Shown here one piece after another: positions 1-8,045 of a stretch of 64,000 nucleotides of DNA. Position numbers and translations under genes: made by a program. The DNA comes from Streptomyces venezuelae. Lineage in GTDB: Bacteria > Actinomycetota > Actinomycetes > Streptomycetales > Streptomycetaceae. The number at the start of each line of letters is the position of its first letter. The stretch's first letter is position 1. A model generated the notes under the pieces. The model was not told where the DNA came from, made no database searches, and saw only the letters and a program-made list of their open reading frames with translations. Where the stretch lies: positions 7,423,501-7,487,500 of the forward strand of contig NZ_CP029190.1 of the NCBI RefSeq assembly GCF_008642295.1, given 5' to 3'.

Positions 1-242
1 ATCTTCTCGATCTCGGCGAGCTCCTCCGGGGTGGGCGTACGCGTCCCGGGCGGGTTCGGGGTGAGGGGGTTGCTCGTTGGAGGGCTGGTGGGCGTCGGGG
101 TCGGGCGCGGCTCGGCGAGGGCCGGCAGCGAGGTGAGCATGGTGAAGGCGGTCGCGGCGAGCGCCGCCACGAGCAGGGCAAGACGCAGGCGGGCGGTGCC
201 GAGCAGGCGAAGCCGCTGGAACGGAGCGCGCAAGGTCCTCAT
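1..242 (-). CDS. N-terminus of a secreted or membrane conjugation protein (cut by window edge)
   Basis: The reading frame starts at an ATG that overlaps the stop of the VirB4-type gene by ATGA and runs off the left edge, leaving about 80 residues. The visible part has a basic start, a hydrophobic stretch near residues 18-40 ending in Ala-Leu-Ala (a likely signal peptide or membrane anchor), then a Pro/Thr-rich linker. In Streptomyces conjugation operons the gene after the VirB4-type ATPase is often a large polytopic membrane protein. That identity is inferred from position only. Confidence 0.6.
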   Translation of the reverse strand, partial: MRTLRAPFQRLRLLGTARLRLALLVAALAATAFTMLTSLPALAEPRPTPTPTSPPTSNPLTPNPPGTRTPTPEELAEIEK

Positions 243-2773
243 GCGGCCGCCTGCTCGCTCGTCGGGGTGGTGTGAATGACGCGCTCGATGGCCCGGTCGC
301 GGGGGATGAGCACCCGCATGAGACCGATGCGGCCGGCCAGGTCGCGGTAGAGGCACTCCCCAGCGCGGGCCCGGCGCTGGTCCTCCGGCAGCCCCAGCGG
401 GGAGAGCCCGCCGGTCACCAGGTCCAGTAGGCCGCTGTCGGTGGGATCCACGCCGAGGAATTCCAGAGAGCGGGCGGCCAGGGTGCGGCTGGTCTGCCGG
501 AAGACGAACCGGTGCGGGATGAGACCACGGACGATCACTCCCTTCTCGCTGTCGGCCGGGCCGATGTCGTTGGCGTCGTGGCTGCCGACGTACGCGGCGG
601 CGTTGCGCTTGCGGCCGTCGCGCAGGAGCTCCAGGAGCAGCTCCAGGCCCTCGTCGCTGGAGGTGAGCCACCAGCACTCGTCAAAGACGGTGACGGCGAA
701 CTCGTCCCGGGAGCGCATCGCGGTCTCGCGGGCGACTGCGGCGATCAGGTACATCAGGGCCCGGCCCAAGACCTTCTCGAACTCCAGCCGCTGAATGCGG
801 TGCTCGCTGGCGAGCTCGGACTTCTTGGGCAGCTGCAGCGCGCTGACGAGGAAGACCACGCTGTCGGCGCGCTGAGTGTCGACGACCGGCAGCGTCTCGT
901 CGAACACCACCCGCGCGAGGTCCTTACGCGCGACCGAGGCCAGCTTGCGGGCCAGGCCTTGCGCGGCTGCGTCACCGGCGCCGCGTGCGGTGAGCTCCTC
1001 CATCAGAGCGCGCATCGACGGCTCGGGTCGGGAAAGGACTGCCTGTACCGCCTCCGACAGGGCGACGCCTTCGAGGTCCATCGGCCGGACACCGAGCAGC
1101 AGGGTAAGGAAGGACTCGGTGAAGCGGGCCGCGACCTGCGGGCTGTTCTTCACATACAAGCGCAGGGGGTCGAGGGAGACCTCGGCGGTGTCGTCGATGC
1201 GGATCAGCTGCGTGGTGCCGGGACACGCCTTCGCGAACCGCGCCCATTCCTGGTCGGTGGTGCGGTCGACGATCACGGCGCGGCCTCGGCTGCCGGGCCG
1301 GCCGAGCTGATGGCCGCGGGCGAGAACGTTGTAGACGGCGCCCTTCATGCCGACTGACTTGCCGGCGCCGAGCTCGCCGAGCCAGGCCATGGAGGCGCTC
1401 GCGTTCTCGCGGGGGCCGCGGGCGGGGTCGATGAGGACGGGGCGGGCGCCGCCGGAGGCCACCTGGAAGCCGTAGAGGCCGCCGCGGTCGTCGCCGAGCT
1501 GGGAGCCGCACCAGGGCATGGCCATCGCGAAGTCGTGGGCGAGGAGGATCTGCGCGTAGCCGGCCATGACGCGGGGGGTGCGGCAGCCGGGCAGCATCGC
1601 CTGCCACAGGTTGGCCTGCTCGCCGGCGGGGCGGGAGAAGGTGTAGTCGGTGGAGCCGAAGTCGGAGGCGAGGGCGGCGGCGCGGTCCATGGCGTCGTCG
1701 GGACTGTTGCCCCAGACGGCGAGGGTGACCATGGCCCGGATCTCCACCTCGCGCCGGTTCGCGGTCAGCCGCTCGTGGTACTCCTCGTTGTCCTGCTGGT
1801 TGCGGGCGACGGCGGCTGGCGGGCCGGCCGGGTCGCCCTCGTACTCGGCGGCCTGGGCCTTGAGATGGCGGGCGCGCTTGCGGACCTTGAGCTCGGCCTT
1901 CGAGCCGGGGACGATGACCAGGCGGGCGGTCCAGTCGACGGGGTAGGCCAGGTCGTCGAGGTAGGCCGCGCCCGGGAGGGCGAAGGCCTCGGGCATCTCG
2001 CTCAGGGCCAGGAGGGCCTGGTAGGAGTCGCCCCACTCGGAGGAGACCTGGAGGAACCGCCGAGTGAAGGGGTTGGCCGGCAGCGCGGGCCCGCTGTTGA
2101 AGTCGGCGCCGCCCTCGCCCACGAGGATCTCCCCCAGCGCCGCGACGTTGCGGCCCCGCCCGCGGACCGGGGTCTCGGTGCCGTCCGGGAGGAACGGCTC
2201 GGCGAGCCCGCGACGGGCCGAGTGGCCGTAGATCCACAGGATCTCCGCCTCGGACGCCGGCCGCATCGAGACCCCGGTCGGCCACTGCGCCTGGATCCGC
2301 TCGGCCTGCTCCAGGCGCCGTCGCACCTCCGCGTCGGTGACGACCGCGGGCATCAGCCCAAGCTGCAGGGAGACTTCCGCCCGCGCCGCCCGGAACGCGG
2401 AGAGCACCGCGTCCTTCTGGTTCAGCGGGGGCAGCGGGAGCGCGAGCCAGTCAGTGCGCCCGGTCAGCTCCATGTCCTCCAGCTGGTCCAGGACCGCGTG
2501 CCCGAGGCTCTCGTAACGCGGAGCGCGCTTCAGGTCGATGTCGTCGACCATGGCGCGGACCACCGCAGTCGGGTCGATCTGCGGGCACAGGCTCATGAGC
2601 ATCGGCTCGCCGGTCATCGCCTTGAACAGGCCCTCCAGGCCCTTGAGGCGGCGCTTCTTCACGACGGCAGGAGCGTGGGAGTAGTTGGTCGCGGCGACGC
2701 GCCAGACGGCCCAGACGGTGCCGTGGGTGGTGAAGATCAAGTTGCTCTGGACGTGCCGGATCGGCAAGCGCAT
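239..2773 (-). CDS. VirB4/TraC-type conjugation ATPase
   Basis: This 844-residue protein is likely the ATPase that powers assembly or substrate transfer in a type IV secretion-like conjugation machine at the membrane. The C-terminal half carries a Walker A motif, GELGAGKS (residues 466-473), and a Walker B motif, VTVFDECWW (about 694-702), followed by an ELLRDGRK segment as in VirB4-like NTPases. The N-terminal half is the usual poorly conserved VirB4 region. AGGAG lies five bases before the ATG. An IS110 element now sits directly upstream and must separate the gene from its original operon promoter. The stop overlaps the next gene (ATGA). Family assignment is firm; specificity is not known. 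Confidence 0.85.
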   Translation of the reverse strand: MRLPIRHVQSNLIFTTHGTVWAVWRVAATNYSHAPAVVKKRRLKGLEGLFKAMTGEPMLMSLCPQIDPTAVVRAMVDDIDLKRAPRYESLGHAVLDQLEDMELTGRTDWLALPLPPLNQKDAVLSAFRAARAEVSLQLGLMPAVVTDAEVRRRLEQAERIQAQWPTGVSMRPASEAEILWIYGHSARRGLAEPFLPDGTETPVRGRGRNVAALGEILVGEGGADFNSGPALPANPFTRRFLQVSSEWGDSYQALLALSEMPEAFALPGAAYLDDLAYPVDWTARLVIVPGSKAELKVRKRARHLKAQAAEYEGDPAGPPAAVARNQQDNEEYHERLTANRREVEIRAMVTLAVWGNSPDDAMDRAAALASDFGSTDYTFSRPAGEQANLWQAMLPGCRTPRVMAGYAQILLAHDFAMAMPWCGSQLGDDRGGLYGFQVASGGARPVLIDPARGPRENASASMAWLGELGAGKSVGMKGAVYNVLARGHQLGRPGSRGRAVIVDRTTDQEWARFAKACPGTTQLIRIDDTAEVSLDPLRLYVKNSPQVAARFTESFLTLLLGVRPMDLEGVALSEAVQAVLSRPEPSMRALMEELTARGAGDAAAQGLARKLASVARKDLARVVFDETLPVVDTQRADSVVFLVSALQLPKKSELASEHRIQRLEFEKVLGRALMYLIAAVARETAMRSRDEFAVTVFDECWWLTSSDEGLELLLELLRDGRKRNAAAYVGSHDANDIGPADSEKGVIVRGLIPHRFVFRQTSRTLAARSLEFLGVDPTDSGLLDLVTGGLSPLGLPEDQRRARAGECLYRDLAGRIGLMRVLIPRDRAIERVIHTTPTSEQAAA

Positions 2774-2791
2774 CGAAGCTCCTATAGATCG

Positions 2792-3859
2792 TCAAGCGGC
2801 TGGGGTGAGTTGGTCAGCGGTGATCTGGGGATGCGGCAGGTGTCGGTAGACCTCGCGGGCGACGAACCGTTTCAGGCAGCGGACGATGTCCTTCTTGGTC
2901 ATGCCTTCGGCGGTGCGTCGGTTGACGTAGTCGCGGGTGCGCTGGTCGTAGCGCATGCGGACCAGCACGATGGTGTGCAGGGCCCGATTGGCCTGCCGGT
3001 CGCCTCCCCGGTTGAGCCGGTGCCGGTTCGTGCGGCCCGATGACGCCGGGATCGGGGCGGCGGCGCACAGGTGCGCGAAGGAGGCTTCCGAGCGCAGGCG
3101 GTCGGGGTTGTCCCCCGCGGTGGTCAGCAACTGGCCGGCGGTCTCGGGACCGATGCCGGGCAGCGCGACCAGCCGTGGTGCGGCCCGGGTGACCAGCGGG
3201 CCCAAGTCGGCGTCGGCTTCGGTGATCTCCTCGCAGAGCCGCTGATAGCGGCGGGCGAGCCTGCGCAAGGTGACCCTGGCAGCGTGGTCCGGGTCGGCGA
3301 GGTCTCCGACGGGACGGGACCGGGCCAGGGTGTCGATCAGCTCGCCGGTGGACAGGCCACGCAGTTTCTCCCGGACCGCCGCGGGCGCCGTCACGATGAG
3401 ATTGCGGATCTGGTTGATGGTCTGGGTGCGGGCCTTGACCGCCGAGCTGCGGGCCACTCGCAGGGTGCGGATGGCCTCCACGATGCCGTTGCGGGTCTTC
3501 GGGGTGCCCGAGGCCCGGCCGGACAGGACGGCAGTGGCGGCGGCGTAGGCGTCGACCGGGTCGGACTTGCCGTTGTCCCGGCGGGCCTTGCGGTCGGGGC
3601 GGTCGACCTCGATGACGGTGACGTCGTTCGCGGCCAGGAAGCGGGCGGCTTCGGCGCCGTAGGCGCCGGTGCCTTCCAGGCCCACCGCGAGCAGTTCGCC
3701 GTGCGAGCGCAGCCAGTCCGGCAACTGCTGGTAGCCGTCCGGAGTGGTGGGGAACGCCTCGGTGGCCAGGTGCCGGCCGATCGTATCGATCACCGCGGCC
3801 TGGTGGAGGTCTGTGTGGGTGTCGATGCCACCGATGACCGCTATCTCGTCTGCTGCCAT
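2792..3859 (-). CDS. IS110-family transposase
   Basis: The protein has 355 residues. The N-terminal RuvC-like DEDD domain shows GGIDTHTDLHQAAVID near the start, GLEGTGAYG, and DNGKSDPVDAYAA. The C-terminal transposase_20 region shows ALPGIGPETAGQLL and the serine-containing AAPIPASSGRTNRHRLNRGGDRQANRAL. These are the hallmarks of the IS110/IS1111 DEDD recombinases, which move by seekRNA/bridge-RNA-guided recombination. The frame remains open 77 codons upstream, but ATG at 3859 fits the family's usual start. The gene looks intact, so the element may be active. Confidence 0.9.
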   Translation of the reverse strand: MAADEIAVIGGIDTHTDLHQAAVIDTIGRHLATEAFPTTPDGYQQLPDWLRSHGELLAVGLEGTGAYGAEAARFLAANDVTVIEVDRPDRKARRDNGKSDPVDAYAAATAVLSGRASGTPKTRNGIVEAIRTLRVARSSAVKARTQTINQIRNLIVTAPAAVREKLRGLSTGELIDTLARSRPVGDLADPDHAARVTLRRLARRYQRLCEEITEADADLGPLVTRAAPRLVALPGIGPETAGQLLTTAGDNPDRLRSEASFAHLCAAAPIPASSGRTNRHRLNRGGDRQANRALHTIVLVRMRYDQRTRDYVNRRTAEGMTKKDIVRCLKRFVAREVYRHLPHPQITADQLTPAA

Positions 3860-3904
3860 GCTGGAGCCTGGTGTCCTTCCGCCCGGCGTGTGTGGGAGGG
3901 CACG

Positions 3905-3982
3905 GGCCGGTCGGGCAGACGGACAAGTCAGTGATGGGACCTTTGGCCGGGCTCCTATGAAGTCACAGAAGCCCGACCGGCC
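3905..3982 (-). ncRNA. Candidate IS110 bridge RNA hairpin
   Basis: A perfect 12-bp inverted repeat (GGCCGGTCGGGC at 3905-3916, its complement at 3971-3982) encloses a 54-base loop just upstream of the transposase, on the transposase strand. Read as RNA, the 5' side of the loop contains ATAGGAGC, identical to the sequence flanking the element downstream. The 3' side contains CATCACTG, complementary to the sequence flanking it upstream. This resembles the two-guide internal loop of IS110 bridge RNAs. The sequence matches are seen; the RNA role is inferred. Confidence 0.5.
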
Positions 3983-4104
3983 ACGCGCGCCGTGGCTCCG
4001 CCCGGACGGCCGACGAATCGATCCAAGGACAGCCGAAGCGCCAGTCAGTCCTGGGGTCAGACCGCCGAGCGGAGCCACAGCAATCATCACTGTCAGTCCT
4101 CCAA

Positions 4105-4743
4105 TCAGGTGCGGTTCGTAGGGGCGCGGCGGGCGAGCAGGGCCTGCACCCCCGAGGCCACAGGCACGGCAGGTACGGCAGGTACGGCGGGCGCGGAAGG
4201 CCCGGCGGGTGTCGGCGGCTGGACGGCGGGTGCCAGCGGCCGGTGGCGGGCCGGCCTGGGGCAGGGCTCGGGTGCGGGGGCGGCATCGCTCTGCGGGGCG
4301 CCGGCGGACAGTTCGTCGGCGGGGAGGTGGATGAGGGTGTCACCGCGGGCGGGCCGGGCGGGGCGGTAGGTGCGGCCGCGGAGCTGGCCGCGCCGCGGTG
4401 CGGCCAGCATCAGGGCGATGCTCAGCAGGGCGGCTGCGGGGTTGCGGCCGTCGATGTGCAGGTGGCGCAGCACGAACGCGACCACGGCGGGCAGGACCAG
4501 GAGGACGGCGACGTCGAGCCAGCCGTGGCCGCCCCACAGGGGGCGGGTCAGGATCAGGGCGGCGACGGTGGCGACGATCCCGGCGAGCTGGGTCAGGGTG
4601 TAGGGACCGCCGGGCAGCCGGATCCCCCGGCCGCCGTTGACGTCCCGGATCACCCCATGGACCAGCGGGGCGCGCCGCGCCTTGGTGTAGCAGCGGCCGA
4701 TCAGCTCGAAGTCCAGCTCGCCGCCGCCCGCGGCGTCCATCAC
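4105..4743 (-). CDS. Conjugation-associated membrane protein with proline-rich tail
   Basis: A protein of about 212 residues with two closely spaced membrane segments (about residues 48-65 and 75-92) and a possible third near 102-112. A long Pro/Ala-rich cytoplasmic or exposed tail follows. It starts at GTG-ATG overlapping the stop of the TcpD-like gene. Small two-TM proteins next to VirB4-type ATPases are common in Gram-positive conjugation operons (PrgI/VirB3-like position), so a role in the membrane channel is plausible. No catalytic motif is visible. The IS110 insertion separates it from the ATPase gene. Confidence 0.7.
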   Translation of the reverse strand: MMDAAGGGELDFELIGRCYTKARRAPLVHGVIRDVNGGRGIRLPGGPYTLTQLAGIVATVAALILTRPLWGGHGWLDVAVLLVLPAVVAFVLRHLHIDGRNPAAALLSIALMLAAPRRGQLRGRTYRPARPARGDTLIHLPADELSAGAPQSDAAPAPEPCPRPARHRPLAPAVQPPTPAGPSAPAVPAVPAVPVASGVQALLARRAPTNRT

Positions 4744-5024
4744 TGGTCACTCCGGACGGCGTTGGGGCCGCCCTGGTACTGGACGATGTCCTCGGTCGTC
4801 TTGTTCTTGAGGGTGTCCATGTTGGAGGACAGGCCCCAGAGGATCCCCGCGAAGATGGCGGCCATGATCGTCGGTCCGGGTGCCTTCGTCTTCCAGCCGA
4901 TGACGACGACGAAGATCCCGCACAGGACCGGGATAGCCACGTTGAAGATCAGGCCCCTGATGTCGGTGCCGAGGCCTGCGACGGTCTCGATCCAGCCCGC
5001 GGCCAGCGTGACGGTGTCAGGCAT
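4740..5024 (-). CDS. TcpD-like small membrane protein
   Basis: A protein of 94 residues. ATG at 5024 is preceded by GAAGGAG at good spacing, so the longer upstream extension is not used. Two hydrophobic helices (about residues 24-43 and 49-66) are separated by a short basic, proline-containing loop, and the tail is polar. Size, topology and position between a TcpC-like gene and a PrgI-like gene match the small VirB2/TcpD-type membrane component of Gram-positive transfer systems. Sequence similarity was not tested. Confidence 0.65.
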   Translation of the reverse strand: MPDTVTLAAGWIETVAGLGTDIRGLIFNVAIPVLCGIFVVVIGWKTKAPGPTIMAAIFAGILWGLSSNMDTLKNKTTEDIVQYQGGPNAVRSDQ

Positions 5025-5037
5025 GACGATGCTCCTT

Positions 5038-6144
5038 CTATGTGGTGGGGGTGGTTGCCTGGCCCAGGGCGCCAGTGGCAGCCGGGGCCGGGGTCGGTGA
5101 GGTGATGGCCGGGGCACCGTCGAGGCTGGCGATCTCCCAGCGGCCGGCGCGGGCCTTGAGGGTGAGGGCGTAGGCGAGCGGAAGCCGCACCCCGTCCTGA
5201 CCGGTGGCCCGGAGGGTGACGAGCAGGCGCAGGGTGGTGCCGTCGCCGGGGACCGAGACCACCGGTTCGCCGCCTGTCTCGCTCTCCACGGCGAGCTGAT
5301 CCACCGCGATCCCGGTGTACGGGGCCGGGGACGGCGCGGCCAGGCGGGTACCGGGGGCGAGGTAGCGGTCGAGCTCGGCGCCGGCCTTGGTGAGGTAGGC
5401 GGTCAGGAAGCTGGTGACGGCCTGGGTGCGGGGGTCGGACGGCAGCGCCGGGTGCATCGCGCCGTAGGCCAGTACTGGGCTCTTGGCCCGCTCAGGCGCG
5501 GCGACTTCGGCCGGCAGGGCCAGCGCGGTGTACGCGGTCGCTCCGCCGGCGCCAGGAGCCGTGGCCACGGGCACCTGGAAATAGCGCACGGCATCGGCCG
5601 CCGGAGCCGCCACGGCGCCCGGCTGCGTGGACGGCGTGGCCGACGGCGTGGCGCCGGTGACGCGGGCCGCGACCGTGACCGCCCAGACCGTCATGTCGGT
5701 CTGGCGGAGCCGGACGACGGTCAGCTGCTCGCCCCGGTGCTGGCCGGAGACGCCGTCGAGCTGGAGGTTGGCGGCCGGCGGGTAGTAGGCGGCGAGCTTG
5801 GGCTCATCGCCGCGGCCGGCGGCCAGGTAGGCGGCGACGAACAACGTCGCGAAGCCGGCCGCACCCTGGCCGCCGCTCGCGGTCGGCGCGGACGGGGCGG
5901 TCTTCGGCGCCGGGGCCGCGGAGGTGGCAGGCGCCGACAGGTAGGCGAGCGTGCCGAGGAGCGGCCCGAGCGCAATCAGGCCCCACAGGAGCCAGCGCAG
6001 CAGCGCGGCCGAGTTGGCCTGCGCTCCGGTCGACCAGCCACCGACCCAGCCGGCGCCCTGCTCGGCCCCGGGCTCCTGGACGGCCGGACTCTGCGGCTCG
6101 ACCGGTGCGGGCGGCGTGCGGCGGCCGGTTCGGACGGCGCTCAT
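5038..6144 (-). CDS. TcpC-family conjugal transfer protein
   Basis: A protein of 368 residues: a cytoplasmic Pro-rich N-terminus, one membrane helix (about residues 49-70), an Ala/Pro linker, then two tandem NTF2-like extracytoplasmic domains (about 90-200 and 240-345). The bitopic arrangement with two NTF2-like domains is that of TcpC, the VirB8-like scaffold of Gram-positive conjugation machines. The second domain contains the typical AVTSFLTAYLT...ELDRYLAPG start. The gene overlaps its upstream neighbour by ATGA, implying coupled translation with the rest of the operon. Confidence 0.8.
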   Translation of the reverse strand: MSAVRTGRRTPPAPVEPQSPAVQEPGAEQGAGWVGGWSTGAQANSAALLRWLLWGLIALGPLLGTLAYLSAPATSAAPAPKTAPSAPTASGGQGAAGFATLFVAAYLAAGRGDEPKLAAYYPPAANLQLDGVSGQHRGEQLTVVRLRQTDMTVWAVTVAARVTGATPSATPSTQPGAVAAPAADAVRYFQVPVATAPGAGGATAYTALALPAEVAAPERAKSPVLAYGAMHPALPSDPRTQAVTSFLTAYLTKAGAELDRYLAPGTRLAAPSPAPYTGIAVDQLAVESETGGEPVVSVPGDGTTLRLLVTLRATGQDGVRLPLAYALTLKARAGRWEIASLDGAPAITSPTPAPAATGALGQATTPTT

Positions 6145-6464
6145 CCCGTGCCTCCGGCCGAGCGCAGGGTGTGGCCGGCCAGCTCCTCGATCCGGCTGCG
6201 GAGTTCCGCTTCGGGCCGGCGGCTCAGTACAGCGAGCGAGGCGAGGACAGGCTCAGCGTCCTCGTCGAGGAAAGCGCGGAGCCTCTCGTGGATGCCGGTG
6301 TCGAAGGGGCGGGCCACGAGGGCGGCGCCGAGGCGGATGAGCAGACGCTGGGCGCGGGTGACGCGCTCTTCGTCCGCGTCCAGCGAGTGCGCGGCGGCGG
6401 GTGTGGTCAAGACGCATCTCCAAAGGGGGGAGCGGACGGTGGCCGCGGCGCTAGTCCCCTTCAT
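6141..6464 (-). CDS. Small operon protein of unknown function
   Basis: An acidic, helical protein of 107 residues with no recognised domain. The ATG overlaps the upstream stop (ATGA). An alternative TTG start at 6410 has a good GGAG seven bases upstream and would give 89 residues beginning LTTPAAAHS. Its stop overlaps the start of the TcpC-like gene. The tight coupling on both sides supports a real gene of the transfer operon. Confidence 0.55.
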   Translation of the reverse strand: MKGTSAAATVRSPLWRCVLTTPAAAHSLDADEERVTRAQRLLIRLGAALVARPFDTGIHERLRAFLDEDAEPVLASLAVLSRRPEAELRSRIEELAGHTLRSAGGTG

Positions 6465-7354
6465 GCCGCGGCCTTGGACCGGAGGGACGCTGTGAGGCGG
6501 ACCAGGGCCCGCGACCGGCGGCGCTGCCAGGCTCCGGCCGTGGTCCCGGCCCGGGCAGCGGCCTCGGCGTCCGGGATGCCGCCGCTGATGTGGCGCCAGG
6601 CGAGCACCTGCGCTTCGACGGTGGAGAGGGCGCCGTCGCGGACTGCATCGAGGAGGAGCTCCAGGAGCTCCAGCCGGGCCGGAGCGGTCGAGGCGTCGGC
6701 AGCCGGGCCCGCATGGAGTCCGGCCTCCACAGCGGCCTCGCGGACGGTGCGGGCGCGGGCGATCTCGTACGGGCCCGGCGCCGGGTCGGCGATCTGCTCG
6801 GCAGCCTCGAGGCCCTCCCCCGCCGGAGTCCGCTCGGCAGCGAGCTCGGCCAGGACCTGCCGCAAGGTGTCCAGGGTCAGGTTTGCGGCGGGCCGGCCGG
6901 GGCGGAGGTGGATGCGGCCGGCCCGGGCGACCTCGTAGAGGGCGGCCACGGTCACGTGACCGACGGCGTCGTAGGTACGCCCGCCGGTCGCGCGGACCTG
7001 TCCGCGGGTGATGCGGACGATGGCGGGGAGCATCGCCTGGACGATCACGCGGCCGGCGAGAGCGGCCGATCGGTCACGGCCGGCGGCGCGCTCAAGGAGG
7101 GCGCGCAGGACGGCATCGGTCAGCGCATCGGTCACGCCGTCGACCGGCGGGCGGAGCGCGGCGAGGAGCTGCTCGGGCGTCAGGGCGCCGGCCCAGGAAT
7201 CGGTCACGGCCGCGAGCTCGTCGGTCAGGTGGCCATCGGTCACCCAGTCGGTCACAGCCGTCCGGAGGGCGGGGTCCGCGCACAGCGCGGCCCAGTCGGC
7301 GTCCAGCCGGTCGAAGTACCCGCCGCCGGCGGCGGGGCGCGAAGCGTCGTGCAC
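6461..7354 (-). CDS. Sigma-region-4-like HTH protein at the head of the transfer operon
   Basis: GTG at 7354 has AAAGGAG seven bases upstream and gives 297 residues. The C-terminal 60 residues (LSTVEAQVLAWRHISGG...AGTTAGAWQRRRSRALVRL) read as a helix-turn-helix of the sigma-70 region 4 or LuxR kind. The rest is helical and Ala-rich with repeated V-T-D tripeptides. Those tripeptides are encoded by nine copies of CGGTCA, part of a repeat array that continues upstream. As first gene of the transfer operon it may be a regulator that binds these repeats, but this is inferred from position and the HTH only. Confidence 0.6.
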   Translation of the reverse strand: MHDASRPAAGGGYFDRLDADWAALCADPALRTAVTDWVTDGHLTDELAAVTDSWAGALTPEQLLAALRPPVDGVTDALTDAVLRALLERAAGRDRSAALAGRVIVQAMLPAIVRITRGQVRATGGRTYDAVGHVTVAALYEVARAGRIHLRPGRPAANLTLDTLRQVLAELAAERTPAGEGLEAAEQIADPAPGPYEIARARTVREAAVEAGLHAGPAADASTAPARLELLELLLDAVRDGALSTVEAQVLAWRHISGGIPDAEAAARAGTTAGAWQRRRSRALVRLTASLRSKAAA

Positions 7355-7741
7355 AGCACGTCTCCTTTCGGATCTCGTGCCGTACACACTCCTCAGCGCG
7401 GCTTGCCCGAAGGCATGCCCGCAGCCCTAAAGCGCAGATGGGAGGCTTGCCCTCTCCCTGGGCAAGCCTCCCGTGACCGATTGGGCAAGCCTGCCCTGGG
7501 GGTGGGCAAGCCCCCTCGTGACCAGTCCATGCAACTCCGGGCAAGCCTCCCCAGGGGGTGGGCAAGCCCCGGATTCAGGGGCGAAGGCTTGCCCAGGAGA
7601 CCGGGTACGCGGGCGCGGCGGATGGGTGACCGATGGCCGCGGACCGGTCATGACCGGTGACCGATGAAGCCCGGATCGGTCAGCGGCCACCGGCCCGGAG
7701 TCGGTCACGGGGGCTTCGGTCATCGGTCATGGGATCGGTCA
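6949..7741. repeat. Array of 18 CGGTCA/TGACCG hexamers
   Basis: Copies begin at 6949, 6957 (inverse), 7071, 7117, 7129, 7201, 7222, 7237, 7249, 7627 (inverse), 7645, 7651 (inverse), 7658 (inverse), 7677, 7702, 7717, 7724 and 7736. Two pairs form perfect palindromes, CGGTCACGTGACCG (6949-6962) and CGGTCATGACCG (7645-7656). Half of the array lies inside the first gene of the transfer operon and half upstream of it. The density suggests iterons for a replication, partition, transfer or regulatory protein. Confidence 0.65.
7400..7593. repeat. Array of eight GGCAAGCC/GGCTTGCC octamers
   Basis: Copies begin at 7400, 7444, 7461, 7484, 7505, 7540, 7561 and 7586, in both orientations, within 194 bases directly upstream of the transfer operon. 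A ninth copy lies at 9115. Several share the longer context GGGTGGGCAAGCC. Iterated 8-bp motifs occur at Streptomyces plasmid clt and partition sites, so this is a candidate protein-binding array. Its partner protein is unknown. Confidence 0.6.
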
Positions 7742-7805
7742 CGGCCAGCGGGCTGTCCGCGGCGGCCGGGTCGGTGACCAGTCACCGCGAGCTATGGGCG
7801 TTCGG

Positions 7806-8045
7806 TCAGCTGCCCGACAAGCGCGTGCCGTTCTCTTCGGCCTCGGCGAGCCAGGCGGCCACCTGCTCGAACTCGCTCCGAATCGGGTCGGCCAGCTCCT
7901 CGTCGATCGGCTGCCTGGGCACCCGCGCGGTCGCCTCACCGGTCGCGGACACGTCAGCCACCCAGTCCTGCGTACCCGCGCCTGCCGGCGCTCCGAGGAC
8001 GGCGGAGGTCAGGACCGCGGAAGTGTTGACCTCCGCGGTTAACAC
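7806..8045 (-). CDS. Possible small protein, unknown
   Basis: The reading frame has 79 codons from a GTG without a good ribosome binding site. The C-terminal half (acidic, helical, with IRSEFEQVAAWLAEAEENG) looks protein-like. The N-terminus is encoded by the GTTRACC palindrome and related repeats. It may be a genuine plasmid-type small protein or the remnant of a longer gene. No homology is recognised. Confidence 0.3.
   Translation of the reverse strand: MLTAEVNTSAVLTSAVLGAPAGAGTQDWVADVSATGEATARVPRQPIDEELADPIRSEFEQVAAWLAEAEENGTRLSGS

Larger units (their letters stand above)
2786..4084 (-). mobile_element. IS110-family insertion sequence (ends approximate)
   Basis: The element interrupts the conjugation operon between the VirB4-type gene and the next membrane-protein gene. 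It holds one IS110-type transposase and about 225 bases of upstream non-coding DNA, the place where IS110-group elements encode their bridge RNA. IS110 elements lack terminal inverted repeats, so the ends are inferred. They are placed so that the flanks (GCTCCTAT at 2778-2785 and CATCACTG at 4085-4092) match two 8-base segments in the candidate guide loop at 3917-3970. Confidence 0.6.

Noticed and set aside
1535..3043. A 502-codon plus-strand open frame
   Set aside because: Shadow of the VirB4-type ATPase and IS110 transposase on the other strand.
7400..7741. The repeat arrays as a CRISPR
   Set aside because: Repeats are 6-8 bp, in mixed orientation and with irregular spacing, and no cas gene is present.
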